NCBI GenBank assembly: GCA_016715895.1 | Contig: JADJXH010000002.1 | Location: 1 to 6,289 of the forward strand | From: Flavobacteriales bacterium | Lineage (GTDB): Bacteria > Bacteroidota > Bacteroidia > Flavobacteriales_F > PHOS-HE28 | DNA length: 6,289 nt | Direction: 5' to 3' | The notes under the pieces: model-generated | Told to the model about the DNA's origin: nothing | Databases searched by the model: none | The model's input: the letters and a program-made list of their open reading frames with translations, nothing else | Part shown: piece by piece, positions 1 through 5,086 of the stretch | Layout: every line of letters begins with the position of its first letter | How positions within the stretch are numbered: the stretch's first letter is position 1 | Made by a program: the position numbers and the translations under genes

Positions 1-42
1 CCAGTCAATTTTGCTTGCCAGCGCAAGGCATTCTCCCAGCAT
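1..42 (-). CDS. Start of an unidentified gene, truncated by the window edge
   Basis: An open frame begins at an ATG at 42-40 that overlaps the TGA of the methyltransferase gene (TGATG) and stays open to base 1, giving MLGECLALASKIDW. The last codons of the methyltransferase (AGG AGG) form a Shine-Dalgarno-like AGGAGG, but it lies only 2 nt from this ATG, so initiation may depend on translational coupling. The first ~11 codons are identical to a 19-codon remnant at 756-697 because both sit in the 42-bp direct repeat. In the usual order of a phage packaging module the portal gene would follow terL, so this could be the portal gene displaced by cargo. Fourteen residues are too few to identify it. 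Confidence 0.5.
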   Translation of the reverse strand, partial: MLGECLALASKIDW

Positions 43-51
43 CACCTCCTC
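10..51. repeat. 42-bp perfect direct repeat, copy 1
   Basis: Bases 10-51 are identical to 724-765 over 42 bp. On the minus strand the repeat holds the last AGG AGG TGA of a gene and the first ~11 codons of the following ORF. Beyond the perfect block the two copies still resemble each other for roughly 8 further bases (ATTGACTG here, ACTGACTG in the other copy, after a 2-base indel), so they look like related sequences that have begun to diverge. Confidence 0.95.
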
Positions 52-674
52 GTCATTATGGCCATCAGTTGCCGGCCAATCCACTCAGTATACGCTGGCG
101 GGATGGCCTGGGATAACTCAGTCCGTGTCATCCAATCAATGCCCATGACCTGGCGCGCCCGCGCAACACCACTAAAATTCCCAACAGGCACAACCGGATC
201 ATGCGTGGCAGGCCGGCGACCCATTCGAAACCGTGATGGCCCTTCCGCCGGCAACAAAACAAACGGCACAATGAAACTGGTTTCAAACCAGCGCGTCCGC
301 CTGAGATTCAACCCGAAAAATGCGCCGTTGAGTATAGTCGGGTCAACAAGCGGTGCACCTGGTACATTTTCGATAATGTACGGTCTGCCCGTTGCGACTA
401 ACACCTGTCTAGTATCTGCTACCAGGTCGGGATACTCCTGGCCGTTGGTGCGCCATTGTTGCGACGCCAATGAATACGCCTGGCACGGTGGCGACGCGTG
501 AATGGCATCAAACTCATGACCATGTGCGGCGCAATATTCCAGCGCGTCCGCCTGGTGAAACTCAAACGGATAACGCGGCTGGGGGGCGATGTCCACGCCG
601 ACCACCTCAAAACCAGCACGATGGTACCCCATCCCTGCCCCGCCTGCACCGCAAAACAAATCTAGTAATCGCAT
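42..674 (-). CDS. Compact DNA (cytosine-5-)-methyltransferase
   Basis: This 210-residue protein should transfer a methyl group from S-adenosylmethionine to carbon 5 of cytosine in DNA. The conserved motifs appear in the standard order: motif I DLFCGAGGAG at residues 5-14 (SAM binding), motif IV SPPCQAYS at 61-68 with the catalytic Cys64, motif VI ENVP at 102-105, motif VIII RRTRW at 125-129, and a motif X-like AIPPAYTEWIG at 190-200. Typical restriction-system M5C enzymes exceed 300 residues. This one has little room for a separate target-recognition domain, matching the short 'DNA methylase' form common in phages. No restriction enzyme partner is visible in the window. The ATG at 674 is chosen because motif I starts five residues later. 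It has no good ribosome site (GGGGTG lies ~14 nt upstream), so translation may depend on the upstream mini-ORF or on RNA structure. It is the second gene of a probable operon with the PAPS-reductase-like gene. Family assignment is firm; target sequence and role are not known. Confidence 0.93.
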   Translation of the reverse strand: MRLLDLFCGAGGAGMGYHRAGFEVVGVDIAPQPRYPFEFHQADALEYCAAHGHEFDAIHASPPCQAYSLASQQWRTNGQEYPDLVADTRQVLVATGRPYIIENVPGAPLVDPTILNGAFFGLNLRRTRWFETSFIVPFVLLPAEGPSRFRMGRRPATHDPVVPVGNFSGVARARQVMGIDWMTRTELSQAIPPAYTEWIGRQLMAIMTRR

Positions 675-680
675 GATAAA

Positions 681-715
681 CGCAAAACACCCCGTATCAT
701 TTGCCGATATTGTCA
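681..715 (-). promoter_or_regulatory. Leader box upstream of the methyltransferase gene
   Basis: This 35-bp block closely matches 1953-1988, the block in front of the PAPS-reductase-like gene. Its core on the plus strand is GCAAAACACCCCGTATCATT (682-701), followed by the shared GCCGATATTGTCA. The same 20-mer occurs inverted at 2011-2030 with one difference. It ends 6 bp before the methyltransferase ATG. It could be an RNA pairing element, a protein operator, or simply homology left by cassette recombination. Confidence 0.7.
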
Positions 716-756
716 GTCAGTTGTTTGCTTGCCAGCGCAAGGCATTCTCCCAGCAT
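697..756 (-). pseudogene. 19-codon remnant of the next gene's 5' end
   Basis: An ATG at 756-754 overlaps the TGA of the PAPS-reductase-like gene (TGATG) and opens MLGECLALASKQLTDNIGK, ending at a TGA at 699-697. Residues 1-11 are identical to the start of the ORF that leaves the window at base 1. The frame then runs into the methyltransferase leader box. The likely explanation is that this was once the start of the gene now beginning at 42, cut off when the methyltransferase cassette was added. It may still be translated, ending 22 nt before the methyltransferase start, and could act as a coupling peptide. The pseudogene reading is inferred from the duplication. Confidence 0.55.
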
Positions 757-765
757 CACCTCCTC
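724..765. repeat. 42-bp perfect direct repeat, copy 2
   Basis: Identical to 10-51. It spans the last two codons and stop of the PAPS-reductase-like gene and the start of the 19-codon remnant. Copies 1 and 2 bracket a segment holding only the methyltransferase gene and its leader box, so recombination between them would precisely excise that gene and restore a contiguous junction. Confidence 0.95.
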
Positions 766-1937
766 TCAAACAACATTGGCTGCACGACCAACTCAGTACC
801 AACTGACCGCACAATGGGAATCAACTCATCGGCCGCTACATCCGCCGCTGACCATTTTCTAGGCCACATATCCAATGACCACATCTCCCGTATTCGCGCT
901 TCTTCGGCGACGTCAATTAAATCCACGCCAGGCCGACCGTTAGCAGCCTCATTGACCCGCCGCTGGATGTCCAGCACCAGCTTCAAAAAATGTGCCCGCG
1001 CCGGCATCGTTAACGGCCCTTTGCGTTGACCGTTTTTACTGTAACCGCCGTCCTGTGTGCGTTCCGGCGAAACCTTGCGCTTACGCCATTGCGCGCCTTT
1101 CATCTCACGGAACAGCGGCTTTAACTCCAACAACGGCAGCAGGTGATCCCATTCTGCCGTATTGGCCAACCGTTCCAACGCTACATCCCTACTGGCCAAC
1201 GGGCAGCCAATACAGCCAGTGCGCACGTCACCATCGCCATATACAGCCGCAATCCCCGCAACCTCTTCGTAACCATGACGATACTGCTCAAAATACAGCC
1301 AGTCATACACATGGCATAACCGCCAATGGAGCAGCGGTGCCAACGTGTCTCCGGCCCAACTGGGCGGCTTAACCTCAAACCAACCCTGGCCACATTCACC
1401 AGAATCTTTGGAACAACTAACGGCAATCCGCTGGTCACGTACCGATGATTCCCCCAATCTGACGCCCGTAATTGACAAATATTTCTCGTCACCCCGCTGG
1501 GCATCGAGCGCCGCTGCCATCGGCTCAATTTTCAATTTAGGCGTACACCATCGAAAACGGTTTGATGGTGGCGGCACACCGTAACCCAGCATATACACAT
1601 AAAAACGGTTATCCATTGCTGGCAATACCACCTGCGTGTCAAATCCATCATCACGCAGCCGATGCAGCAGCCGCATGGCTGTGGCGTGCAATGGTGGATA
1701 CTCCTGCCGTGTGTCAGCATACAAAATGGTCAATGATTCCGGGGCCGGGACCAATCCCCGTTTGATCGCATATGCTACAAACGTAACGGTGGCCGAACTG
1801 TCCTTACCGCCACTATACGCTATCGACCACCGCCTATAACGACGGCCATACTCCGCCAATGAAGCGAGTGATAATTCCATCGCGTCTTGTAACGTTAATC
1901 TATCCTGTTCAAACAACGATTTTTGTTGGTTTGCCAT
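756..1937 (-). CDS. PAPS-reductase / DndC-like ATP-pyrophosphatase (PP-loop) protein
   Basis: This 393-residue protein belongs to the PAPS-reductase-like adenine nucleotide alpha-hydrolase superfamily. The PP-loop SGGKDSS lies at residues 42-48, and ILYADTRQEYP at 71-81 follows as the second strand of the fold. Further landmarks are RWCTPKLK at 129-136, ITGVRLGESSVR at 156-167, a PLLHWRLCHVYDW segment at 201-213, and the Cys pair GCIGCPLAS at 241-249. Cysteines 131, 175, 182, 208, 242 and 245 could provide Fe-S or zinc ligands, as proposed for DndC-type proteins. The C-terminal ~140 residues are basic and not assigned. Family members activate or transfer sulfur or sulfate (CysH, DndC in DNA phosphorothioation); phage members are mostly uncharacterised. 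The ATG at 1937 has a good GGAGG (1948-1944) six bases upstream. The gene has its own promoter and a structured leader. No DndB, DndD, DndE or cysteine desulfurase is visible, so a complete phosphorothioation pathway is not shown. Confidence 0.85.
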   Translation of the reverse strand: MANQQKSLFEQDRLTLQDAMELSLASLAEYGRRYRRWSIAYSGGKDSSATVTFVAYAIKRGLVPAPESLTILYADTRQEYPPLHATAMRLLHRLRDDGFDTQVVLPAMDNRFYVYMLGYGVPPPSNRFRWCTPKLKIEPMAAALDAQRGDEKYLSITGVRLGESSVRDQRIAVSCSKDSGECGQGWFEVKPPSWAGDTLAPLLHWRLCHVYDWLYFEQYRHGYEEVAGIAAVYGDGDVRTGCIGCPLASRDVALERLANTAEWDHLLPLLELKPLFREMKGAQWRKRKVSPERTQDGGYSKNGQRKGPLTMPARAHFLKLVLDIQRRVNEAANGRPGVDLIDVAEEARIREMWSLDMWPRKWSAADVAADELIPIVRSVGTELVVQPMLFERR

Positions 1938-1953
1938 CCTGCGCCTCCGTCAC

Positions 1954-2030
1954 GCAAAACACCCCGTACCACTGCGCCGATATTGTCACATACAGGCGGG
2001 ACGCGAGTCCAATGATACGGGGTGCTTTGC
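1954..2030. repeat. Inverted repeat with 20-bp arms in the leader
   Basis: The arm at 1954-1973 (GCAAAACACCCCGTACCACT) and the reverse complement of 2011-2030 (GCAAAGCACCCCGTATCATT) match at 17 of 20 positions. All three differences become G-U pairs in the minus-strand RNA, whereas a plus-strand RNA would have A-C mismatches. A third copy of the motif lies at 682-701 and a degenerate fourth around 2066-2079. Confidence 0.85.
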
Positions 2031-2097
2031 CCAACAAATCAGTTGTTGAAATCGGCGCTAGAAACACAAAACGCCCCGAAAACCTGTATGTGACAAT
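1982..2097. repeat. 116-bp segment bounded by 15-bp perfect inverted repeats
   Basis: ATTGTCACATACAGG at 1982-1996 is the exact reverse complement of 2083-2097. The outer copy coincides with the predicted transcription start of the operon. It could be an RNA stem, an operator pair or the ends of a small element. No flanking target-site duplication is visible, which argues against a recent transposon. Confidence 0.85.
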
Positions 2098-2101
2098 GAC
2101 C

Positions 2102-2130
2102 ATCATACACCAACACCCGCGCCCTGTCAA
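2102..2130 (-). promoter_or_regulatory. Near-consensus sigma70-type promoter for the PAPS-MTase operon
   Basis: On the minus strand TTGACA (2130-2125) is followed by 17 bp and TATGAT (2107-2102), 11 of 12 consensus positions at the ideal spacing. The -35 box overlaps the stop codon of the 63-residue ORF, so the promoter sits exactly at the end of the packaging genes. The predicted start is near 2095, inside the outer arm of the 15-bp inverted repeat. This supports the two enzyme genes forming a separately transcribed unit. Confidence 0.75.
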
Positions 2131-2318
2131 CGAATCCGCCGCTCCAGCGTCTCATGTTTCAGCCGCCGGTGCTCCACCAGCAGCCGGTCCACCTGCCGCA
2201 GCTCCATAATCAACGCCGCCCGGCGCGCCTCCAGGTAGTCCAGGAACACCGCCGACCCCTCCCCGGCCGGGACCGGGTCACTACCATCCAGCAGCCGCAG
2301 CAGCGCGTCGTCACTCAT
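2127..2318 (-). CDS. 63-residue hypothetical protein after terL
   Basis: The ATG at 2318 overlaps the terL stop codon (ATGA), so this short gene is probably translated by coupling; its own ribosome site is weak. The product is acidic at the N-terminus and basic and helical toward the C-terminus (DYLEARRAALIMELRQVDRLLVEHRRL, split here only by reading: residues ~27-53), with heptad-like leucines that suggest a coiled coil or helical hairpin. It has no recognisable catalytic motif. GC content and tight spacing match terL, so it belongs to the packaging cluster rather than the following cargo genes. Small genes between terL and portal occur in other phages, but the function here is unknown. One perfect copy of the CCCGGCCGGG palindrome lies within it (2262-2271). 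Confidence 0.75.
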   Translation of the reverse strand: MSDDALLRLLDGSDPVPAGEGSAVFLDYLEARRAALIMELRQVDRLLVEHRRLKHETLERRIR

Positions 2319-3212
2319 AGCACCCGCAGCCCCCGCCCCTCATACACGCTCTCCCGCGATTTGTTACCCAACACCGCCCGCTGGTGCGCCATAATCAGCG
2401 CCACCATGCCGTCAATCCGCTCCCGCGATTTGTTTTTATCCGGCTTGATATTCCCGGCCGGGTCCTGCGCCGCCACCAGATTGTCCGCCATCCACGCCAG
2501 CGCCGGGTGGTTGCCATGCCCCAGCACCCCCTGCGCAATCGCCACCTCCAACGCCCGCATGGCCGGGTTCATCGTCACAAACCCCTGGCGAAACTCCACC
2601 AGCGTCAGCCCCTCCTCGCCCAAATGGTTGGTGACGCTGGTCGCATTCCACGGGTCAAACGCCACCTCGACCAAATCAAATTGCGCCGCGTCCGCGCGGA
2701 TCTGCGCCTCAATCCAATCATAATCCACCACGTTGCCCGGCGTCAGCGTCAACAGCCCCGCCCGCGCCCAGGCGTCATACGGCACCCGGTCCCGGCTCAC
2801 CCGCTGCTGCAAATTCTCCTCCGGCAGCCACAGCCGCACCAGCACCCACCACAACTCCCCCTCCTCCGCCGGCGGAAACACCAGCACCCAGGCGCTGATG
2901 TCCGTCGTGGTCGATAGGTCCAGCCCCCCATAGCAGCGCCGCCCCGCCAGCGCCGCCTCAGCCGGCACCGGCCGGGTACCCGCCGAACGCCATTTGTCCC
3001 CATCAATCCAGCGCGTCTCCGCCTGCGTCCACACATTCAAATGCAGCCGCAGGAACGCATTCAGCCGCGCCGGCATCTCCCGCGCCCGGCCGGCCAACCG
3101 CCGGATGTCATCTGATTTTTTGCTCACGTCCAGGTTCGGGTTGGCCTTCACCCACACCCCCTCATCCTCCCACGCATCCCCCACATCCAGCGTGTAAATC
3201 ATCCCGAAAAAA
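2315..3212 (-). CDS. terL: Terminase large subunit, C-terminal (nuclease) part, after a frameshift
   Basis: This frame continues the large terminase after the shift at the six-T run (minus strand of 3212-3207). Joined with the upstream part it gives a 556-residue protein, normal for this family. In joined numbering, the linker GMIYTLDVGDAW starts at residue 261, KANPNLDVS follows at 280-288, and the RNase H-like nuclease has probable metal-binding acidic residues at Asp356 (YGGLDLS), Asp444 (AFDPW) and Asp525 (IDGMVA). This domain cuts concatemeric DNA during packaging. The C-terminus SVYEGRGLRVL is typical of the family. An open frame reaches up to 3310 in the same phase, but residues encoded above ~3212 are an out-of-frame shadow of the ATPase part. 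The stop overlaps the following 63-residue gene. The call is firm; whether the break is real or a sequencing error is open. Confidence 0.9.
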
Positions 3213-3986
3213 GCTATCATCCTCCACCACCCCGCCCAGCACCTTCTCCGCATAATCGTGCAGCCCATAACAAAACGAGTGCCGGTCATACCCCGCCGTG
3301 GTGATCGCAATCATCAACGGCTGGCGGCGCGCCCCCGTCGCCGTCTCCATCACATCCCACAACCCCCCATCCGGCCAGGCGTGCACCTCATCCGCAATCA
3401 CCCCATGCACATTCAACCCATCCAACGTGTTTTTGTCGCTCCCCAGCGGCTCAAATTTGCTGGCCGAGGTCCGGCTGTGCAGGTTGTCCCTGAACACCGT
3501 CACCTCCCGCGCCAACTGCGGCGAGCGGCGTACCATCTGCGTCGCGTCCTGGTGGCTGATGCGCGCCTGGTCGCGTTTCGTCGCCACGCTGTACACCTCC
3601 GCCCCCGGCTCATTATCCACAAACGCCAGGTACAACCCAATGCCCCCGGCCAGCGTCGTTTTGCCGTTCTTGCGCGCCACCTCCAGGTACACCGTCCGGA
3701 ACCGGCGCAGCCCATCCGCCCGCCGCCACCCGAACACATTCCAAATAATAAATTGCTGCCACGGTTCCAACTTGATTGGCTGTCCCGCCCACTCCCCCTT
3801 CCAGTGATGCAGCACCCCGAAAAACGCAATCGCCATCCGTGCCGCCTGCTCATCAAACTGCAACCCCCGCGCCGCCCCCGTTTCCCTATCCGCTACATAC
3901 CGCTCACACGCCAGCCGCACCCAGCGGCAGGCCACCACCCGCCCCCCCAACACATCCGCCGCATACCGCTCCGCCTCGAATTTCAC
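3162..3986 (-). CDS. terL: Terminase large subunit, N-terminal (ATPase) part
   Basis: This part encodes the DNA-translocating ATPase of the packaging motor. Residue landmarks are LEPWQQFIIWNVFGW (73-87), a Walker A-like ARKNGKTT at 104-111, Walker B VIADE at 196-200 with the catalytic Glu200, and the coupling motif ITTAG at 228-232. It belongs to the Terminase_1 (HK97/P27-partner) family. The start is a GTG at 3986 overlapping the terS stop codon (GTGA), implying translational coupling. After VEDDSFF at residues 254-260 the frame departs from the family sequence and ends at 3162 in a meaningless RDDLHAGCGG tail; the genuine continuation lies in another phase. With the C-terminal part it forms one gene spanning 2315-3986, and deleting a single base restores it. 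If the break is genuine, large terminase function would need +1 frameshifting. Confidence 0.93.
   Translation of the reverse strand: MKFEAERYAADVLGGRVVACRWVRLACERYVADRETGAARGLQFDEQAARMAIAFFGVLHHWKGEWAGQPIKLEPWQQFIIWNVFGWRRADGLRRFRTVYLEVARKNGKTTLAGGIGLYLAFVDNEPGAEVYSVATKRDQARISHQDATQMVRRSPQLAREVTVFRDNLHSRTSASKFEPLGSDKNTLDGLNVHGVIADEVHAWPDGGLWDVMETATGARRQPLMIAITTAGYDRHSFCYGLHDYAEKVLGGVVEDDSFFRDDLHAGCGGCVGG
3207..3212 (-). other. Frameshift site (six-T run) inside terL
   Basis: The minus strand reads AGC TTT TTT CGG in the upstream frame. With one T fewer it would read AGC TTT TTC GGG ATG, giving the expected S-F-F-G-M. The change from the upstream to the downstream frame is +1 (or -2). A homopolymer length error or an indel mutation is the simplest explanation; programmed frameshifting is possible but unproven. 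Confidence 0.85.
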
Positions 3987-4465
3987 TCACTCGCCTCTCC
4001 CCCGTTGGCCGCCTCAAACAGCAAATCCGCCAGGCTGAGCTGCTCCACCTCCGGCGGCAGTTGCAGCCGGGTGCGCGCGCTCGGCGTCATCCCAAACTCC
4101 GCCGCCAACCGCAGGTACATCCCGCTGGCGTCTCTCAACGCCTGCCACGCCGGGTGCTTCTTCGGCCCGTCCCGCCCCTCCACAATCAACCCCTCGTCCC
4201 CCAATATCCGCGCCGCCTCCAGCGCGAACGTGTAGTGCTCCGCCATCAGCCGCATGGCCGGCACATCCAGCCCCGTCAAAATCCGCAGCCGCTCCAGCTC
4301 CGGCGCGTGCTGGTCCCAATACGCACGCTGCCCCCGCCCCATCCCGCGCGGCCGCTTCACCGGCAACTGCGGCCGCGGCTCGTTGCGCGGCAGCGGCCGT
4401 TTGCCAGGGTTGCCCTCCAGCTCCTTCACGCGGGTCGGTTTTGGTCGTGGCCCAGGTCTTGACAT
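3983..4465 (-). CDS. terS: Phage terminase small subunit, P27 family
   Basis: This 160-residue protein recognises the phage DNA and hands it to the large subunit. It carries the P27-family N-terminal signature LEGNPGKRPLP at residues 16-26 within a basic, proline-rich arm. A helical core follows, with EGLIVEG at 91-97 and HPAWQALRDASGMYLRLAAEFGMTPSARTRL at ~104-134 (given as a position range and key residues HPA and EFGMTPSAR). The acidic C-terminus probably contacts the large subunit. It overlaps the terL GTG by 4 bases. The ATG at 4465 is supported by the MSRPGPRPKP start typical of the family. No Shine-Dalgarno sequence is visible; a TATATA box lies only five bases upstream, so the mRNA may be leaderless. 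It is followed directly by terL and preceded by an HNH nuclease, an order common in HK97-like packaging modules. Confidence 0.92.
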   Translation of the reverse strand: MSRPGPRPKPTRVKELEGNPGKRPLPRNEPRPQLPVKRPRGMGRGQRAYWDQHAPELERLRILTGLDVPAMRLMAEHYTFALEAARILGDEGLIVEGRDGPKKHPAWQALRDASGMYLRLAAEFGMTPSARTRLQLPPEVEQLSLADLLFEAANGGEASE

Positions 4466-4498
4466 AATGTTATATATCCCAACTATATCCCAAAATCA
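4466..4498 (-). promoter_or_regulatory. AT-rich spacer with tandem repeats, candidate terminase promoter
   Basis: This short gap is strikingly AT-rich within very GC-rich DNA. TTGGGATATA occurs twice on the minus strand (4482-4473 and 4493-4484), spaced 11 bp or about one helical turn. TATATA (4476-4471 region) lies just before the terS ATG. A convincing -35 box is not visible. The repeats could be operator or activator sites. The only firm observations are the repeats and the composition. Confidence 0.45.
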
Positions 4499-4897
4499 TT
4501 ACAGTCCCGCGACCCCGGCTGTCAGCGATTTACCACCCCCCTCCCATCGCGCGCGCTCCGCTGCGGTTTTGCGACTGTGGCACGAGTGACACAACGTTTG
4601 CAAGTTGGCGGCGTGGTCGCTGCCACCGTCACGACGCGGTACGATGTGGTCCACGTCGGTGGCCAGCTCCACCCGCCCGGCCGCGGCGTGGTCGCCGAAT
4701 GGGTCAGCGCACAACGGCGAGCGGCTGAGGATCATGCGGCGCAGCCTGCGCCAGCGGGCACCATAGCCACGACTGGCCGCGCTGCCCCGCTCGTCGCTGC
4801 TGGTTGGCCGGTGCGCATCACACCAGCCGCCAGCCCCGGCCGGGACCACCGCCGCGCAGCCAGGAGACAAGCACACACTCCCCGGCCGGGATGGCAT
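4499..4897 (-). CDS. HNH endonuclease next to the terminase genes
   Basis: This 132-residue protein has the beta-beta-alpha-metal HNH fold signature DVDHIVPRRDGGSD at residues 81-94 with His84, then NLQTLCHSC at 98-106 and His107 (catalytic His, Asn98 and His107). Cys63 (PLC) and Cys103/Cys106 form the common structural zinc site. An extra N-terminal set, Cys9, Cys14, Cys26 and His29, may bind a second zinc. RGYGARWRRLRR at 43-54 is typical of phage HNH proteins encoded beside terminases, which in HK97-like phages are required for DNA packaging or specific cleavage. The ATG at 4897 overlaps the stop of the preceding 39-residue ORF (TGATG) and has only a weak GGTGG upstream, so coupling is likely. 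Two copies of the CCCGGCCGGG palindrome are embedded in the first 22 codons. Family confidence is high; whether it acts in packaging is inferred from position. Confidence 0.9.
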   Translation of the reverse strand: MPSRPGSVCLSPGCAAVVPAGAGGWCDAHRPTSSDERGSAASRGYGARWRRLRRMILSRSPLCADPFGDHAAAGRVELATDVDHIVPRRDGGSDHAANLQTLCHSCHSRKTAAERARWEGGGKSLTAGVAGL

Positions 4898-5016
4898 CAG
4901 CCACCGCCCAGCGCCAGCTTCATCAACTGCGCGAACTTCTCCGCCTCTTCGGCGTCAAAATCGAACTGGTTCAGTAGCAGTTTCACCGCAATGTCGATCA
5001 CTTGTTCGGGGGTCAT
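4897..5016 (-). CDS. 39-residue acidic ORF upstream of the HNH gene
   Basis: An ATG at 5016 opens a 39-codon frame beginning MTPEQVIDIAVKLLLNQFDF and ending ALGGG, with its stop overlapping the HNH start (TGATG). The product is a predicted two-helix peptide with an acidic middle (DAEEAEKF). A GAGG lies 11 nt before the start, directly after the paired-palindrome hairpin, as in the 64-residue gene upstream. The overlap, the amphipathic composition and the repeated initiation module support real expression. No family is recognised. It could be a small accessory protein or mainly a coupling peptide for HNH translation. Confidence 0.65.
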   Translation of the reverse strand: MTPEQVIDIAVKLLLNQFDFDAEEAEKFAQLMKLALGGG

Positions 5017-5030
5017 TTGGTTACATCCTC

Positions 5031-5062
5031 GCCCGGCCGGGGCGTCCCATCCCCGGCCGGGC
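5031..5062 (-). repeat. Paired-palindrome hairpin before the 39-residue ORF
   Basis: Arms 5031-5042 (GCCCGGCCGGGG) and 5051-5062 (CCCCGGCCGGGC) form a 12-bp perfect stem with an 8-nt loop. Each arm contains the CCCGGCCGGG palindrome. On the minus strand it follows the previous stop codon by about 24 nt and runs directly into GAGG, the putative ribosome site of the next ORF. It could protect or separate messages, or control translation. No U-tract follows. Confidence 0.75.
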
Positions 5063-5086
5063 TTTGCACAGGAGGGAGGAATGAAA

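Larger units (their letters stand above)
1938..2097 (-). promoter_or_regulatory. Structured 5' leader of the PAPS-reductase-like gene
   Basis: About 158 nt lie between the predicted transcription start (~2095) and the ATG. On the minus-strand RNA, 2097-2083 pairs perfectly with 1996-1982 (15 bp). Inside it, 2078-2067 can pair with 2030-2019 (12 positions, one mismatch, two G-U). Alternatively 2030-2010 can pair with 1974-1954, a 21-bp helix with three G-U and no mismatch, ending 5 nt before the GGAGG. The last helix competes with, or would be knotted with, the first two. Small hairpins also lie at 2032-2048 and 1999-2010. This resembles a switch or attenuator leader but fits no riboswitch class I recognise. 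No U-tract follows either form, so a translational or RNA-stability effect is as likely as termination. The stretch contains no gene. Confidence 0.6.

Noticed and set aside
58..501. 147-codon plus-strand frame opposite the methyltransferase
   Set aside because: The opposite strand carries all cytosine methyltransferase motifs; this frame shows none.
756..1937. Complete DNA phosphorothioation (dnd) system
   Set aside because: Only a DndC-like protein is present; no DndA, DndB, DndD or DndE is encoded in the window.
1982..2097. MITE or small transposon bounded by 15-bp inverted repeats
   Set aside because: No flanking target-site duplication or second copy is visible, and the segment fits better as an RNA leader starting at the promoter's predicted +1.
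3258..4235. Long plus-strand open frame (325 codons) opposite terS and terL
   Set aside because: It is a low-complexity Pro/Arg/His-rich shadow created by the GC-biased third positions of the terminase genes and has no domain or ribosome site.
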